Positions 42,087 to 51,369 of a stretch of DNA of 64,000 nucleotides are shown here, piece after piece; within the stretch, counting starts at the first letter, position 1; each line of letters begins with the position of its first letter. The notes under the pieces were generated by a model. It was not told the DNA's origin. It worked only from the letters and a program-made list of their open reading frames with translations, and searched no databases. This DNA is from Streptomyces clavuligerus (GTDB taxonomy: Bacteria; Actinomycetota; Actinomycetes; Streptomycetales; Streptomycetaceae): assembly GCF_005519465.1 (NCBI RefSeq), contig NZ_CP027858.1:4898001-4962000 (forward strand), in the 5' to 3' direction. Both the position numbers and the translations under genes were made by a program.

Positions 42087-42137
42087 AAGGGCGGGCCTCA
42101 GGGGCGCGACTGATGCGGAGTCAGATGGCCCGCCCTT
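42087..42137. terminator. possible hairpin terminator
   Basis: AAGGGCGGGCC and GGCCCGCCCTT, perfect 11-bp arms with a 29-nt loop, 116 nt after the DUF397 stop. No T-run. Confidence 0.45.
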
Positions 42138-42824
42138 ACCTCGGCGGAAAATGTTGGGCGACGGCACAGAACCGGACACGCGCCGAACCCGAGGAATCCG
42201 GTCGAATCCCCCATAGCGGTACCCCTCGGGGGAAGTGCAGGGAAGCATTCCGTACACGCGGGCTGTCGGCGTGAATCGCACGCCCGCCTCGACGGTGTAC
42301 CCCGTGGCTCGCTCGTGGGATGCGTGTCACGGCCGATGGCCCCCGGGCGGTTCCGGTACCGGAATGGCGTGAAGCGGACGCCGCCGAAGTGAACATGGCA
42401 TGGCGGGCGGTCACTCTGGGTTATGTCTGATGGTGTGTCAAGGGGGCGTTGGTCAGCCGACGCGGCCTGGAGTGGCACCCGGCTCCCTCCAGGGGATCTT
42501 CACGTGACGGGCGCTTGTGACGGCGATCCGGTCGTTGTCCGGAATCTGGAGGGGGTGTCGGGGGCATCTCTGGCGATCTTCGCATATGTCGCCGACGTGT
42601 TTCGCGCGCAAGTTCGGGCAAGGGGCAGTTCGCGCCATGGCCCCAGGTGTCGACGAGAACGCGCGGAGTGCGGCTTGAAGCCGCGCTGTACGGGTGGGTC
42701 GCTCAGGTCGAGTATCCCTAGCACGCCAGTTGGCGGGCCCATGACTGCCGCATTGTCCATGGGGCTGTCCGAGGCGTGACCGAGGGCCCGGACACCGAAC
42801 GGGCCCCAGATCCTCGGAGGATTT
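42138..42824. other. 687-bp region without a firm gene
   Basis: Less G+C-rich than its surroundings. The rightward frame 42423-42779 and several leftward frames (around 42453-42765) are open but have low third-position G/C and no ribosome-binding site. A stretch near 42460-42620 on the minus strand reads like a decayed coding segment, but no family is recognisable. The end of the region carries the protease promoter and its GGAGG (42817-42821 area). Confidence 0.4.
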
Positions 42825-43718
42825 GTGAAGATCCACAAGGTCTCCCTGTCCCAGCGCGCTCGTATGGTTGCCGTCGTGGCCGGTCTGGTCACGGTCTCGG
42901 CGCTCATCGCTCCCACCGCGGTGGCCGCCGAATCCGCGCCGAAGCCCGGCGCGGCCCAGCTCGCCCAGGTCAGTGACGCTGTTCTCGACGCCGATATCAG
43001 CGGCACCGCCTGGTACACGGACGCGAAGTCCGGCAAGGTCGTCGTCACCGCGGACTCGACGGTCTCCGCCGCCGAGATCGACAGGATCAAGAAGCAGGCG
43101 GGGGCGGAGTCCGGGGCGCTGAAGATCAATCGGACCCCGGGTACCTTCAGCAAGATGATCGCGGGCGGCGAGGCCATCTACACGGCCGGAGCCCGGTGCA
43201 CCCTCGGCTTCAACGTGGTGCGGGCGGGCGTCTTCTACGCGCTCACCGCCGGGCACTGCACCAACATAGGCCCGTCGTGGACCACGGCGGTCGGGCCGCT
43301 CGGCAACCGCTTCGCCTCGGTGTTCCCGGGCTCCGACCACGGGGTGATCCAGCACGCGATCCCCGCCAACGCGGACGGCCGGGTGTACCTCCACAACGGC
43401 ACCTACCGTGACATGGTCAACGCGAGCACCCCGCTCATCGGCCAGTTCGTGGAGCGCAGCGGCAGCACCACCGGCTACCACACCGGCCGGGTGACGGGCC
43501 TGAACGCCACGGTCAACTACGGCGGCGGCCAGCTTGTCTACGGTCTGATCCAGACCAACGTCTGTGGCCAGCCCGGTGACAGCGGCGGTCCGCTCTTCAG
43601 CGGGAACACCGCCCACGGTCTGCTCTCCGGTGGCAGTGGCAACTGCACGGTCGGCGGTACCACCTTCTACGAGCCGGTGCTGAGGCCGCTCACCCAGTAC
43701 GGCCTGACCATCTTCTGA
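42825..43718 (+). CDS. streptogrisin-like serine protease
   Basis: Secreted chymotrypsin-fold protease of 297 residues with the pre-pro layout of Streptomyces griseus proteases. Signal peptide to about residue 34 (AVA), propeptide to about 111, mature enzyme from IAGGEAIYTAGARCTLGFNV. Triad: His144 (TAGHC), Asp171 (GSDHGVI), Ser253 (GQPGDSGGPL). Two disulfides: Cys125-Cys145 and Cys247-Cys274. The mature N-terminus closely resembles SGPB. The propeptide has VVVTADSTVSAAEIDRIKK. GTG 42825 follows GGAGG at 5-6 nt. A 36-bp palindromic terminator follows. Confidence 0.95.
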   Translation: MKIHKVSLSQRARMVAVVAGLVTVSALIAPTAVAAESAPKPGAAQLAQVSDAVLDADISGTAWYTDAKSGKVVVTADSTVSAAEIDRIKKQAGAESGALKINRTPGTFSKMIAGGEAIYTAGARCTLGFNVVRAGVFYALTAGHCTNIGPSWTTAVGPLGNRFASVFPGSDHGVIQHAIPANADGRVYLHNGTYRDMVNASTPLIGQFVERSGSTTGYHTGRVTGLNATVNYGGGQLVYGLIQTNVCGQPGDSGGPLFSGNTAHGLLSGGSGNCTVGGTTFYEPVLRPLTQYGLTIF

Positions 43719-43744
43719 GGTCCGCGCGACCCATGGTTCTGACG

Positions 43745-43780
43745 CCGGTGGCCCCCGTTCCGCGGAACGGGGGCCACCGG
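43745..43780. terminator. perfect 36-bp palindromic terminator
   Basis: CCGGTGGCCCCCGTTCCG followed directly by its exact reverse complement. It lies in the 90-bp gap between the converging protease and hydrolase genes and should work in both directions. Confidence 0.8.
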
Positions 43781-43808
43781 TCCGTTGTGCCGGGTGTGAG
43801 GCGGGGGC

Positions 43809-44573
43809 TCAGGCGGCGCAGTGGGTCCGTATGGTCTCGGCGACCAGGTCGGGGACGCGCAGGGACGGCAGATGGTCCACGCCGGGCAGCCGGACGAGAC
43901 GGCAGCCGGGGACGCGCTCGGCGATGGCCTCGTCGCACTCGATGATCTCGGGGTCGTCCAGATCGCCGACGAGGAGCACCGACGGGGCGGTGATCTCGCC
44001 GAGGCGGTCGAAGACCGGCGGGTCCTCCTGCTCGTACACGCTCTCGTTGATCCAGGACTTGGCGGCCGAGCGCATCAGCTCCACCACGACGGGGTCCGCT
44101 CCGGCGCGCGCCGACTCCCGCAGTCCGTACTCGGTCAGCCCGGCGACATCGCTCGCGTGGATCAGATCGTCGTACTCGGTGTCCTCGGACCAGGGGAAGC
44201 CGCCGACGGCGGGGCACAGCAGTACCAGTGACCGGACCCGCTCCGGCGCCTCCACCGCGAGGGTGAGGGCCGCCCCGCCGCCCATGCTGCACCCGACGAG
44301 CGCGGCACGGTCGAGACCGAAGTGGTCCAGTACGGCGACGAGATCGGGAAGGAGGGAGTACGGCCCGGTCGGGGAGGGGGAGCGGCCGTAGCCCCGGACG
44401 TCGTACCGGATCACCCGGTGGTCGGGGACGAGCCGCTCCACCACGTGGTCCCAGATCCGGGAGTCGCCGACTCCGGGGTGAAGAAGGACGACCGGGGGAC
44501 CGTCGCCCCCGGTGTCCTCGGCCCAGAGGGTGTCGCCGCCCGAGACCGGAATCGTGTGCTGTGCGTGATGCAT
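43809..44573 (-). CDS. alpha/beta hydrolase
   Basis: Hydrolase-fold enzyme of 254 residues with an intact triad: nucleophile Ser in VGCSMGGGAA (about residue 97), acid in VLLVGDLDDPE, His in PGVDHLPSL. Oxyanion strand VVLLHPGVGDSRIW and RYDVRGYGRSPSP complete the pattern of esterase, haloperoxidase-like or lactonase relatives. No signal peptide. ATG 44573. A 20-bp dyad lies 34 bp upstream, so expression is probably controlled by a dimeric repressor. Substrate unknown. Confidence 0.92.
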   Translation of the reverse strand: MHHAQHTIPVSGGDTLWAEDTGGDGPPVVLLHPGVGDSRIWDHVVERLVPDHRVIRYDVRGYGRSPSPTGPYSLLPDLVAVLDHFGLDRAALVGCSMGGGAALTLAVEAPERVRSLVLLCPAVGGFPWSEDTEYDDLIHASDVAGLTEYGLRESARAGADPVVVELMRSAAKSWINESVYEQEDPPVFDRLGEITAPSVLLVGDLDDPEIIECDEAIAERVPGCRLVRLPGVDHLPSLRVPDLVAETIRTHCAA

Positions 44574-44606
44574 GAGGGGAATGCTGCGGGCTGGGGAACA
44601 GATGTG

Positions 44607-44626
44607 GCAAGTACTTTCGTACGTGC
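44607..44626. promoter_or_regulatory. operator-like dyad upstream of the hydrolase
   Basis: GCAAGTAC, TTTC, GTACGTGC: arms pair at 7 of 8 positions. It resembles the GTAC-spaced dyads of HxlR/MarR-type redox or quinone regulators, but no such regulator is encoded nearby. Confidence 0.5.
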
Positions 44627-44673
44627 TTTCCGCAACGTCCCTTCCGAAGCCCGGAAGGGGAAGGGAGCGGAGG

Positions 44674-44805
44674 TCAGGCCGCCGCGGCCGGCGCGGCCAC
44701 CACCTCCGCCCGGTCCTCGCGAAGGCGGCTGCTGTGGTCGTCGGGCCGGGTGCGGAGTCGGGGTACGGCGTCCCAGATGGGGTCGAGCGTGGAGTGCTGG
44801 TCCAT
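44674..44805 (-). CDS. candidate 43-residue protein
   Basis: Short leftward frame, ATG 44805 to TGA 44674. Begins MDQHSTLDPIWDAVPRLRT, continues with a charged stretch (RPDDHSSRLREDRAE) and ends in an Ala-rich tail. About nine in ten codons end in G or C, as expected for a translated frame in this genome, and the flanking DNA is otherwise noncoding. No strong ribosome-binding site is seen and the family is not recognised. It lies between the divergently placed dyad of the hydrolase and the SDR stop. Confidence 0.4.
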   Translation of the reverse strand: MDQHSTLDPIWDAVPRLRTRPDDHSSRLREDRAEVVAAPAAAA

Positions 44806-44892
44806 ACGGCTCAGAGTGCCACGGCGACACCCCCCGGCGGCAGGGGGTCGGCCAGGATCACTCGAACTGGTGATCCCACGATGTCTGAACGG

Positions 44893-45789
44893 TTACCCCC
44901 GCCCGATGTAGGGCATGTTCGTGGCCATGACGGTCACGAAGGGGATGTTCGCCTCCAGCGGCAGCTCCGCCATGTGGAGCACCGTCCGCGCGACGTCGGC
45001 CACGTCCATGACCGGCTCGGCGGCGACGGTGCCGTCGGCCTGCGGGACTCCGGCCTCCATACGGCGGGTCATATCGGTGGCCGCGTTGCCGATGTCGATC
45101 TGACCACAGGCGATACCGAAGGCGCGGCCGTCCAGCGACAGGGACTTGGTCAGCCCGGTGACGGCGTGCTTCGTCGCGGTGTACGGGGCCGAGTGCGGGC
45201 GCGGCACATGGGCCGAGATTGACCCGTTGTTGATGATCCGCCCGCCCTGCGGCGACTGACGCCTCATCACACGGAACGCGGCCTGGGCGCAGAGGAACGT
45301 CCCGGTGAGGTTGGTGTCGACGACCCGGCGCCACTGCTCCGGCGCGATCTCCTCGAAGGGGACACCGGGCGGCCCGGACACCCCCGCGTTGTTGAAGAGC
45401 AGATCGACCCGGCCGAAGTCCCGGCAGGCGGCGGCGAAGAGCGCGTCCACCTCCGCCGCCGAGGTCACATCCGTGGGGACCGCCAGGACCCGGCCCCGGC
45501 CCTCCGCCGCCGGGGTGGGGCCCGCCGTCGGGGCCGCCGCCTCCGCCAGGGCGGCCGTCTCCGCCAGCGGGCCGGGCCTGCGTCCCGCCGCGACGACGGA
45601 CCAGCCCGCGCCCACCAGGGCCAGGGCCACGCTCCGGCCGATACCGGAGCCCGCGCCGGTCACGACGGCGACCTTCGGGGGAACGGAGGAAGCGGCGGCA
45701 GGGGCGGCAGCAGTGAACGAGCTGGAAGGGGTGGAAGCGATGGAAGGAGCGGACGGGGTGGAAACAGGGGGAGGGCTCGGGGAATCCAT
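44893..45789 (-). CDS. short-chain dehydrogenase/reductase
   Basis: NAD(P)-dependent SDR of 298 residues. After a Pro/Ser/Ala-rich N-terminus of about 38 residues, the fold starts [17 protein letters not shown]; then [22 protein letters not shown], the catalytic Ser in INNGSISAH and Tyr-x3-Lys in YTATK. The NAD-binding loop has AAGRR, favouring NADP(H). ATG 45789 is taken; a GTG at 45816 would add nine residues. The long N-terminal extension is unusual and may be partly untranslated. Monocistronic; substrate unknown. Confidence 0.9.
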   Translation of the reverse strand: MDSPSPPPVSTPSAPSIASTPSSSFTAAAPAAASSVPPKVAVVTGAGSGIGRSVALALVGAGWSVVAAGRRPGPLAETAALAEAAAPTAGPTPAAEGRGRVLAVPTDVTSAAEVDALFAAACRDFGRVDLLFNNAGVSGPPGVPFEEIAPEQWRRVVDTNLTGTFLCAQAAFRVMRRQSPQGGRIINNGSISAHVPRPHSAPYTATKHAVTGLTKSLSLDGRAFGIACGQIDIGNAATDMTRRMEAGVPQADGTVAAEPVMDVADVARTVLHMAELPLEANIPFVTVMATNMPYIGRG

Positions 45790-45952
45790 GGGGCCGCAGC
45801 GTAGACCTGAGCCCACCGGGGCGAAGGTGCGCGTTTCCGTACAGGGACGTCATCCCACCGCCATGTCAATGTCGTGTACTCGACAAGTCCTGGTCGTCCG
45901 CCACCTCTCCCATGCAGAGGACACCTGTCTCACGGGAGAGGGGAAGAGGACC

Positions 45953-47623
45953 ATGTACCAGCTCCACACACCCGAACTCCGCGTCGCGGCCCGCCGTATC
46001 GCCCGCCGTATCGACAGTGCCGCCCCCCAGGGCAGCCCCGGAAGACGCAGACTTCTGCGCTCCGCCGTCCCCGCCGCCATGGCCGTGCTCGCCTTCGGGA
46101 CCGGGCTGCCCCGCTCCACCGCCCACGCCGCCACCGCGCCCGGCGGCGGACACCTCCCCGACGACCCCTTCACCCTCGGCGTGGCCTCCGGCGACCCCGG
46201 CCCCGCGAGCGTCCTGCTGTGGACGAGGCTCGCGCCCCGCCCCTATGAACCGGGCAGCGGGATGCCCCGGGTGCCCATCTCCGTGGGCTGGGAGATCGCC
46301 CACGACGAGCGGTTCCGCCGGGTCGCCCGGCGCGGCACCGCCGTCGCCCACCCCGAGCTGGACCACAGCCTCCATATCGAGGCGCACGGCCTGGACCACG
46401 ACCGCGTCCACTACTACCGCTTCCGCGCCGGGCCCTGGATCAGCCCCACCGGGCGCACCCGCACCGCCCCCGCCCGTACCGCCCGCATCCGTGAGCTGAG
46501 ACTCGCGGCCGTCTCCTGCCAGGCGTACCACGAGGGGTACTACACCGCCCACCGGCACCTCGCCGGTGAAGACCTCGACGTCGTCTTCCACCTGGGCGAC
46601 TACCTCTACGAGTACCCCGTCGACGCCGCCGGGGGAGCCCGCGCCTACACCGACCGCACCCTGCCCGCCCACTTCAACCGCGAGACAGTCACCCTGGAGG
46701 ACTACCGGCTGCGCTACGGGCTCTACCGCTCCGACCCCGATCTCCAGGCCGCGCACGCCGCCCATGCCTTCGTCCTCACCTGGGACGACCACGAGACCGA
46801 GAACAACTACGCGGGCGGCACCCCGGAGGACGGAGGACCGACCGACGAGTTCCTGCTGCGGCGGGCCGCCGCCTACCGCGCCTACTGGGAGAACCAGCCG
46901 CTGCGCCCGCCCCAGCGGCCCGACGGCCCGGACATGCGGCTGTACCGAAGACTCCGCTTCGGCCGGCTGGCCCAGTTCGACGTGCTCGACACCCGCCAGT
47001 ACCGCTCGGACCAGCTCTACGGGGACGGCTGGCAGCGTCCGGGGCCGGAACTGGAGGACCCCGCCCGCACCATGACCGGCGCCCCTCAGGAACGGTGGCT
47101 GCTGGACGGCTGGCGGCAGTCGGCCGCACTCTGGAACGTCGTACCGCAACAGGTCGTCCTGGCCCGGCGGCGGGACGCGCCCGTCGACGCTTACCGGCTC
47201 TCCATGGACGCCTGGGACGGCTGTCCGGCCGCGCGGCGCCGGTTCCTCGCGGGCGCGGAGGCGGCCGGGGTGCGCAATCTCATGGTGCTCACCGGGGACG
47301 TGCATGTCTCCTACGGCTTCGACCTCAAGGAGGACTGGGACGACCCCGACTCCCGGACCGTCGGCACGGAGATCGCCGCCACCTCCATCAGCAGCGGGCG
47401 CAACGGCGCCGACCGGCCCGCCAACCACGCCGACCTCACCGCCGCCAACCCGCACATCCGGCTCCTCCACGGCCGCCGGGGCTACGCCCGGATCACCCTG
47501 GGCGAGAGACAGGCCCGCGTGGACTACCGGGCCGTCGCCGCCGTCACCGTGCCCGGAGCACCTGTGACCACGGCCGCCTCACTGGTGACAGAGGAGGGGA
47601 ACCCCGGCTTCCACCCCGCGTAA
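45953..47623 (+). CDS. phoD: PhoD-type alkaline phosphatase, Tat-exported
   Basis: Secreted phosphodiesterase/alkaline phosphatase D of 556 residues, releasing phosphate from organic esters outside the cell. Tat signal: RRRLLRSAVPAAMAVLAFG with an AHA cleavage site near residue 60. PhoD metal and active-site motifs: FTLGVASGDP, SCQAY, FHLGDYLYEY, LTWDDHETENNY and LTGDVHVSYGF. ATG 45953 has GGGAAGAGGA upstream. Streptomyces phoD genes are usually controlled by PhoP through GTTCACC repeats; I see none in the 160 bp before this start, so control may differ. Confidence 0.94.
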   Translation: MYQLHTPELRVAARRIARRIDSAAPQGSPGRRRLLRSAVPAAMAVLAFGTGLPRSTAHAATAPGGGHLPDDPFTLGVASGDPGPASVLLWTRLAPRPYEPGSGMPRVPISVGWEIAHDERFRRVARRGTAVAHPELDHSLHIEAHGLDHDRVHYYRFRAGPWISPTGRTRTAPARTARIRELRLAAVSCQAYHEGYYTAHRHLAGEDLDVVFHLGDYLYEYPVDAAGGARAYTDRTLPAHFNRETVTLEDYRLRYGLYRSDPDLQAAHAAHAFVLTWDDHETENNYAGGTPEDGGPTDEFLLRRAAAYRAYWENQPLRPPQRPDGPDMRLYRRLRFGRLAQFDVLDTRQYRSDQLYGDGWQRPGPELEDPARTMTGAPQERWLLDGWRQSAALWNVVPQQVVLARRRDAPVDAYRLSMDAWDGCPAARRRFLAGAEAAGVRNLMVLTGDVHVSYGFDLKEDWDDPDSRTVGTEIAATSISSGRNGADRPANHADLTAANPHIRLLHGRRGYARITLGERQARVDYRAVAAVTVPGAPVTTAASLVTEEGNPGFHPA

Positions 47624-47701
47624 AGGGGCTCGCGGAGCGCTCCGGGCGACTGAGAGGATTCGGCCAAGGATTCGATAAAGGATTCAACGACTGGAGAACC
47701 G

Positions 47702-49138
47702 ATGGGTGGCGGCGGCGGAGCCGACGGAGCCGAACAGACAGGCACGACCAGCATGAAGACCAACACGCCGACCAGTGCGACCGACCCGTCCGGTACGGCC
47801 GGCGCGACCGGAGGGACCGGCCCCGCCGGCGCCCCGGGCGGCACCGGCCGGACCGTCCCGGGACAGCGCCCCGGCACGCGCCGGGGCACCGGACCCGCCG
47901 CCCCGGCCGTCGCACCGGCCACGGCCCGGCGGGCCGGGCTGCTCGTCACCCTTGTCCTCGGCGGGCTCACCGCGCTCCCGCCGCTCTCCATGGACATGTA
48001 CCTCCCGGCGCTTCCCGCCGTCACCGAATCCCTCTCCGCCCCCGCCGCCACCCTTCAGCTCACCCTCACGGCCTGCCTCCTCGGCATGGCCCTGGGACAG
48101 CTCGTCGTCGGACCCATGAGCGACCGGTGGGGACGCCGCCGCCCGCTGCTCGCCGGGATGGCGGTCTACGTCGTCGCCACCGCCCTGTGCGCGCTGGCCC
48201 CCTCCGCCGGGCTGCTCATCGGCTTCCGGCTGCTCCAGGGCCTCGCGGGCGCGGCGGGCATCGTCATCGCCCGCGCCGTCGTACGCGATCTGTACGAGGG
48301 CGAGGAGATGGCCCGTTTCTTCTCCACGCTCATGCTGATATCCGGTGTCGCGCCGGTGATCGCGCCCGTGATCGGGGCGCAGGTGTTGCGGTTCACCGAC
48401 TGGCGAGGGATCTTCGCCGTGCTCGCCGTCGTCGGGGTGCTGCTGACCCTGGTGGTGGTGCGCTGGCTGCCGGAGACCCTGCCGGCGGAACAGCGGCACG
48501 GCGGAGGGGTCGGCACGGCGCTGCGCACGATGCGCGGGCTGCTCGCGGACCGGACCTTCACCGGGTACGTCCTCGTCGGCGGGTTCGCGTTCGCCGCGCT
48601 GTTCGCGTACATATCGGCGTCGCCGTTCGTGGTGCAGGACATCTACGGCGCGTCCGCGCAGACGTTCAGCCTGCTCTTCGCGGTCAACTCGATCGGGCTG
48701 ACCGCCGTCGCCCAGCTCAACGGGCGGGTGCTGGTCGGCCGGGTGGACCTGGACACCGCGCTCGCCGTCGGGCTCGCGGTCCTCACACTGTCCGCGCTCG
48801 CGCTGCTGCTGATGACCGCCGGGGTCTTCGGGGAGCCCGGTCTGTTCGGGGTCTCCGCCGGGCTCTTCGCCCTGATGGCCTCCCTCGGCCTGGTGTCCCC
48901 GAACATCACCGCCCGCGCGCTGGGCCGCGCCCCGCACGCGGCCGGGACCGCGTCGGCGCTGATGGGGACGGCGTCCTTCCTGACCGGGGCGCTGGCGGCG
49001 CCCCTCGTCGGCATAGCGGGGGAGAAGACGGCCGTACCGATGGCGGTGGTGCAGCTCGGGTGCGGGCTGGCGGCGGTCGGATGTCTGCTGGTGCTGTGCC
49101 GTCCCTGGGGCCGGGGTGCCGGGGCGCGGCAGCCGTAA
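47702..49138 (+). CDS. MFS exporter, Bcr/CflA type
   Basis: Drug-efflux protein of 478 residues with twelve predicted helices. The first ~75 residues are a Gly/Thr/Pro-rich hydrophilic leader. TM1 reads LLVTLVLGGLTALPPLSMDMYLPALP with the D-M-Y-L-P signature of Bcr/CflA transporters; motif A is GPMSDRWGRRRPLL; then FRLLQGLAGAAGIVIARA. ATG 47702 is used; Met18 (MKTNTPT) is an alternative that would shorten the leader. It follows phoD after 78 bp on the same strand but need not be cotranscribed. Confidence 0.92.
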   Translation: MGGGGGADGAEQTGTTSMKTNTPTSATDPSGTAGATGGTGPAGAPGGTGRTVPGQRPGTRRGTGPAAPAVAPATARRAGLLVTLVLGGLTALPPLSMDMYLPALPAVTESLSAPAATLQLTLTACLLGMALGQLVVGPMSDRWGRRRPLLAGMAVYVVATALCALAPSAGLLIGFRLLQGLAGAAGIVIARAVVRDLYEGEEMARFFSTLMLISGVAPVIAPVIGAQVLRFTDWRGIFAVLAVVGVLLTLVVVRWLPETLPAEQRHGGGVGTALRTMRGLLADRTFTGYVLVGGFAFAALFAYISASPFVVQDIYGASAQTFSLLFAVNSIGLTAVAQLNGRVLVGRVDLDTALAVGLAVLTLSALALLLMTAGVFGEPGLFGVSAGLFALMASLGLVSPNITARALGRAPHAAGTASALMGTASFLTGALAAPLVGIAGEKTAVPMAVVQLGCGLAAVGCLLVLCRPWGRGAGARQP

Positions 49139-49417
49139 CGGGCGGGCGGGTACCGGTTTGCGGCCTGGTACCCGCTGCTTGCCGCTGCCGCTGCCGCTGC
49201 CGCCGCTGCCGCGTGCTGGCCGGTGCCCGGTGCCCGGCGTGTGCTGCCCGCCGCCTGGTGCCCGCTGTGCGCCGGGTGGCCTGCTGCTTGCCGTCTGCCG
49301 TCTGCCGTCTGCCGTCTGTCGCCCGTTGTCTGCCGCGTGCCGCCCGCCGGTGCCGTCTGTCGTCCGGTGCCTGGCCCGCCGCGCGGCGCGTGCCCCGCTG
49401 CCGGGCCCGGGGCGGGC
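49139..49417. repeat. low-complexity gap with short tandem repeats
   Basis: GCCGCT in three perfect copies (49181-49198) and GCCGTCT in four perfect copies (49290-49317), in a 279-bp noncoding gap between converging genes. Confidence 0.85.
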
Positions 49418-50830
49418 TCAGCGGGGCGTGCGGGGGAACGCCGTCATACGGACGTTGTCGGCGGAGTCCGTCCAGGTCAGCAGGGCGAGACCGGCGGCCT
49501 CCGCCGCCGGGAGCCGCAGCTGGGGCGGGAGCGGGCGGGGGCCGGAGCCCTGCGGGAGGGCGAGTTCGACGGGGGAGCCGCCGCCCGCGAGGGCGTCCAC
49601 CGGGCCCCGCGCGTTGACCGCGCCGTACGCCGTGCCGGTGTCGGTGACCGTGGTCAGCACCAGGGGCGGGGCGCCGTCGGACTGGTCGAAGCAGTAGCCC
49701 TTCTTCCGCCGGAGGTCGAAGGCGAGATGCCCGGCGACGAGATGGCCGCCGCCGGGGGCGAGCGCCGCCCGGGGGTGCTCGCCGGGTTCGATCTCCGGGC
49801 GGTGGCAGCGCGTGCTCGCCAGCACCCGGCCGGTCCGGGTGTCGTGCACCGCCCAGATCTCATGGGTCCGGGCGTCCGGCCGTCCCGGCGCCGGGCGCCA
49901 CTTCGCCAGCAGATGCCCGGGGGCCACGGCGGCCGCGACCCCGGAGGAGGGCGCGGCGCCGGGCGGGGCCACCCGGGCGCTGTACCAGCCGCCCCGTACC
50001 CAGAAGCCGGACTCGCCGCCCACCAGCAGGCCCCGCGCGGTGAGCCCGCGCACCTCGGTCAGTCTGCGGCAGCCCGCGCAGCCCCGGGGGTAGCCGAGCG
50101 CCTTCCCCCGGATCTCCGACACCTCACCGGAGGCCGGGTCCACGACCGCGCTGCGGGTGCCGCCGTCGGTGACCAGGACCCCGGGGCCGTCGCCGGAGAC
50201 GGCGGGGGCGTCGGGCCAGGGCAGTTCGACCTGCCGGTGACGGCCGTCGGCGGCGGCGTACAGCTCCAGGACGACGCCGGTTCCCCCGGGACCGGCACGG
50301 TCGGCGTCACCGAAGGGGTTGGTGCGGCCGAAGGACCAGACGGCGAAGTACTCCCGTCCCTCCTTGGCGACGGGGAGCAGCCGGGGATAGGGGACGGCGG
50401 CCTCCCCGGCGGTGCCGTCCGCTGCGTCGCTGTCCGCCGTCGCGCCGGGGTCCCCGGCGGCGCCCACCGGGCGGAGGACCGCGCCGGTCCAGCTCGTCCG
50501 CCCGGTGGCCAGATCACGTGCGCGCACCCGGAACCGGTCGCCGTCGCCGCCGGGCACCCGTTCCAGATGGGCGATCCGGCCGGTGGACGGGGCGAGCGCG
50601 TACTCAAGGGAGACGGCGCCGGTCTCCCAGCGGTGCGCGGCGGCGTAGCCGGGCGGCGGCGTCGGCCGCGCGAGCGGCCCGGCCTCCCGCCGGTCGCCGT
50701 GGGTCCGCGCCGGGTCGCGGCTCTCGCCCCCGCCGCTGTTCCCCTTGCCGCCGAGGGACAGCAGAAGCACCAGCGCCAGGACGACGACCCCGGCCACCAG
50801 GACCATGCGCAGGACGCGCCGCAGTGTCAT
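49418..50830 (-). CDS. membrane-anchored propeller-like protein
   Basis: 470 residues, function unknown. One N-terminal membrane helix (about residues 9-29, VLVAGVVVLALVLLLSLGG) preceded by RR suggests an anchored protein facing outward. The rest has repeated beta-strand units resembling a PQQ/WD-type propeller: ARDLATGRTSWTGAVL, AVVDPASGEVSEIRG, AVHDTRTGRVLASTRC. Cysteines occur as a CAGC pair near residue 255. ATG 50830 has GAGGGGGG immediately upstream. The same frame is open further upstream but with noise-like composition. Confidence 0.83.
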   Translation of the reverse strand: MTLRRVLRMVLVAGVVVLALVLLLSLGGKGNSGGGESRDPARTHGDRREAGPLARPTPPPGYAAAHRWETGAVSLEYALAPSTGRIAHLERVPGGDGDRFRVRARDLATGRTSWTGAVLRPVGAAGDPGATADSDAADGTAGEAAVPYPRLLPVAKEGREYFAVWSFGRTNPFGDADRAGPGGTGVVLELYAAADGRHRQVELPWPDAPAVSGDGPGVLVTDGGTRSAVVDPASGEVSEIRGKALGYPRGCAGCRRLTEVRGLTARGLLVGGESGFWVRGGWYSARVAPPGAAPSSGVAAAVAPGHLLAKWRPAPGRPDARTHEIWAVHDTRTGRVLASTRCHRPEIEPGEHPRAALAPGGGHLVAGHLAFDLRRKKGYCFDQSDGAPPLVLTTVTDTGTAYGAVNARGPVDALAGGGSPVELALPQGSGPRPLPPQLRLPAAEAAGLALLTWTDSADNVRMTAFPRTPR

Positions 50831-51369
50831 GGCCCCCCTCGGCCCTCGTCGGTCGCCGCCCCCGGCGATACGGACTTCCGGCGATACGGATGAGGGGCCA
50901 CCCGCCGCACCCGGACCATCCCTCACCTTCCGTGTGCGCCCCCCTCGGCAGCGTAGCAATGACCTTGACTGCAGAGGCACTTCACACCGGTCCCGCACCT
51001 CCGGAAGCGCGGGAGCCCGGAAGCCGGAAGCCCGGACGTCCAGAAGCCTGGACGTCCAGAAGCCCGGCAGCCCGGGTGCTCCGCCCCGGGCCGGTGCCGG
51101 TACGTCTTCGCTCCGGCGGCTCCGGCAGGTCCCGTGGGTCCGGTGGGTCCGGTGCCGGGACGTCTTCCGGCCGGGTCGCGGGGTCGGCGTCCGTACTCCC
51201 GCACTTCCACACTTTCGTACTTCCGTGGCCCGGTCCGGTTTCGGGGCGTGGCGGTTCATGCCGGTTCGTCGGCCTTCGGGGGGTCGGGAAAGGGGAGGCG
51301 GGTCATGCCCTCGGGGTGCGGGGGAAGGGTGTGCCCGATTCGCCCGGGTCGGGTGCCTAGAATCAGTCG
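50831..51369. other. 539-bp divergent gap with short repeats
   Basis: GGACGTCCAGAAGCC occurs at 51034-51048 and again at 51050-51064; ACGTCTTC with flanking TCCGG repeats occurs around 51103-51165. No gene is convincing. The right part carries the Rsm22-like gene's promoter. Confidence 0.45.

Noticed and set aside
42423..42779. Rightward 118-codon frame before the streptogrisin-like gene
   Set aside because: Third-position G/C is low, there is no ribosome-binding site, and no recognisable motif; a leftward frame over the same bases is equally open.
45839..45952. PhoP boxes before phoD
   Set aside because: No GTTCACC-type direct repeats are present in this stretch, so Pho control was not annotated.
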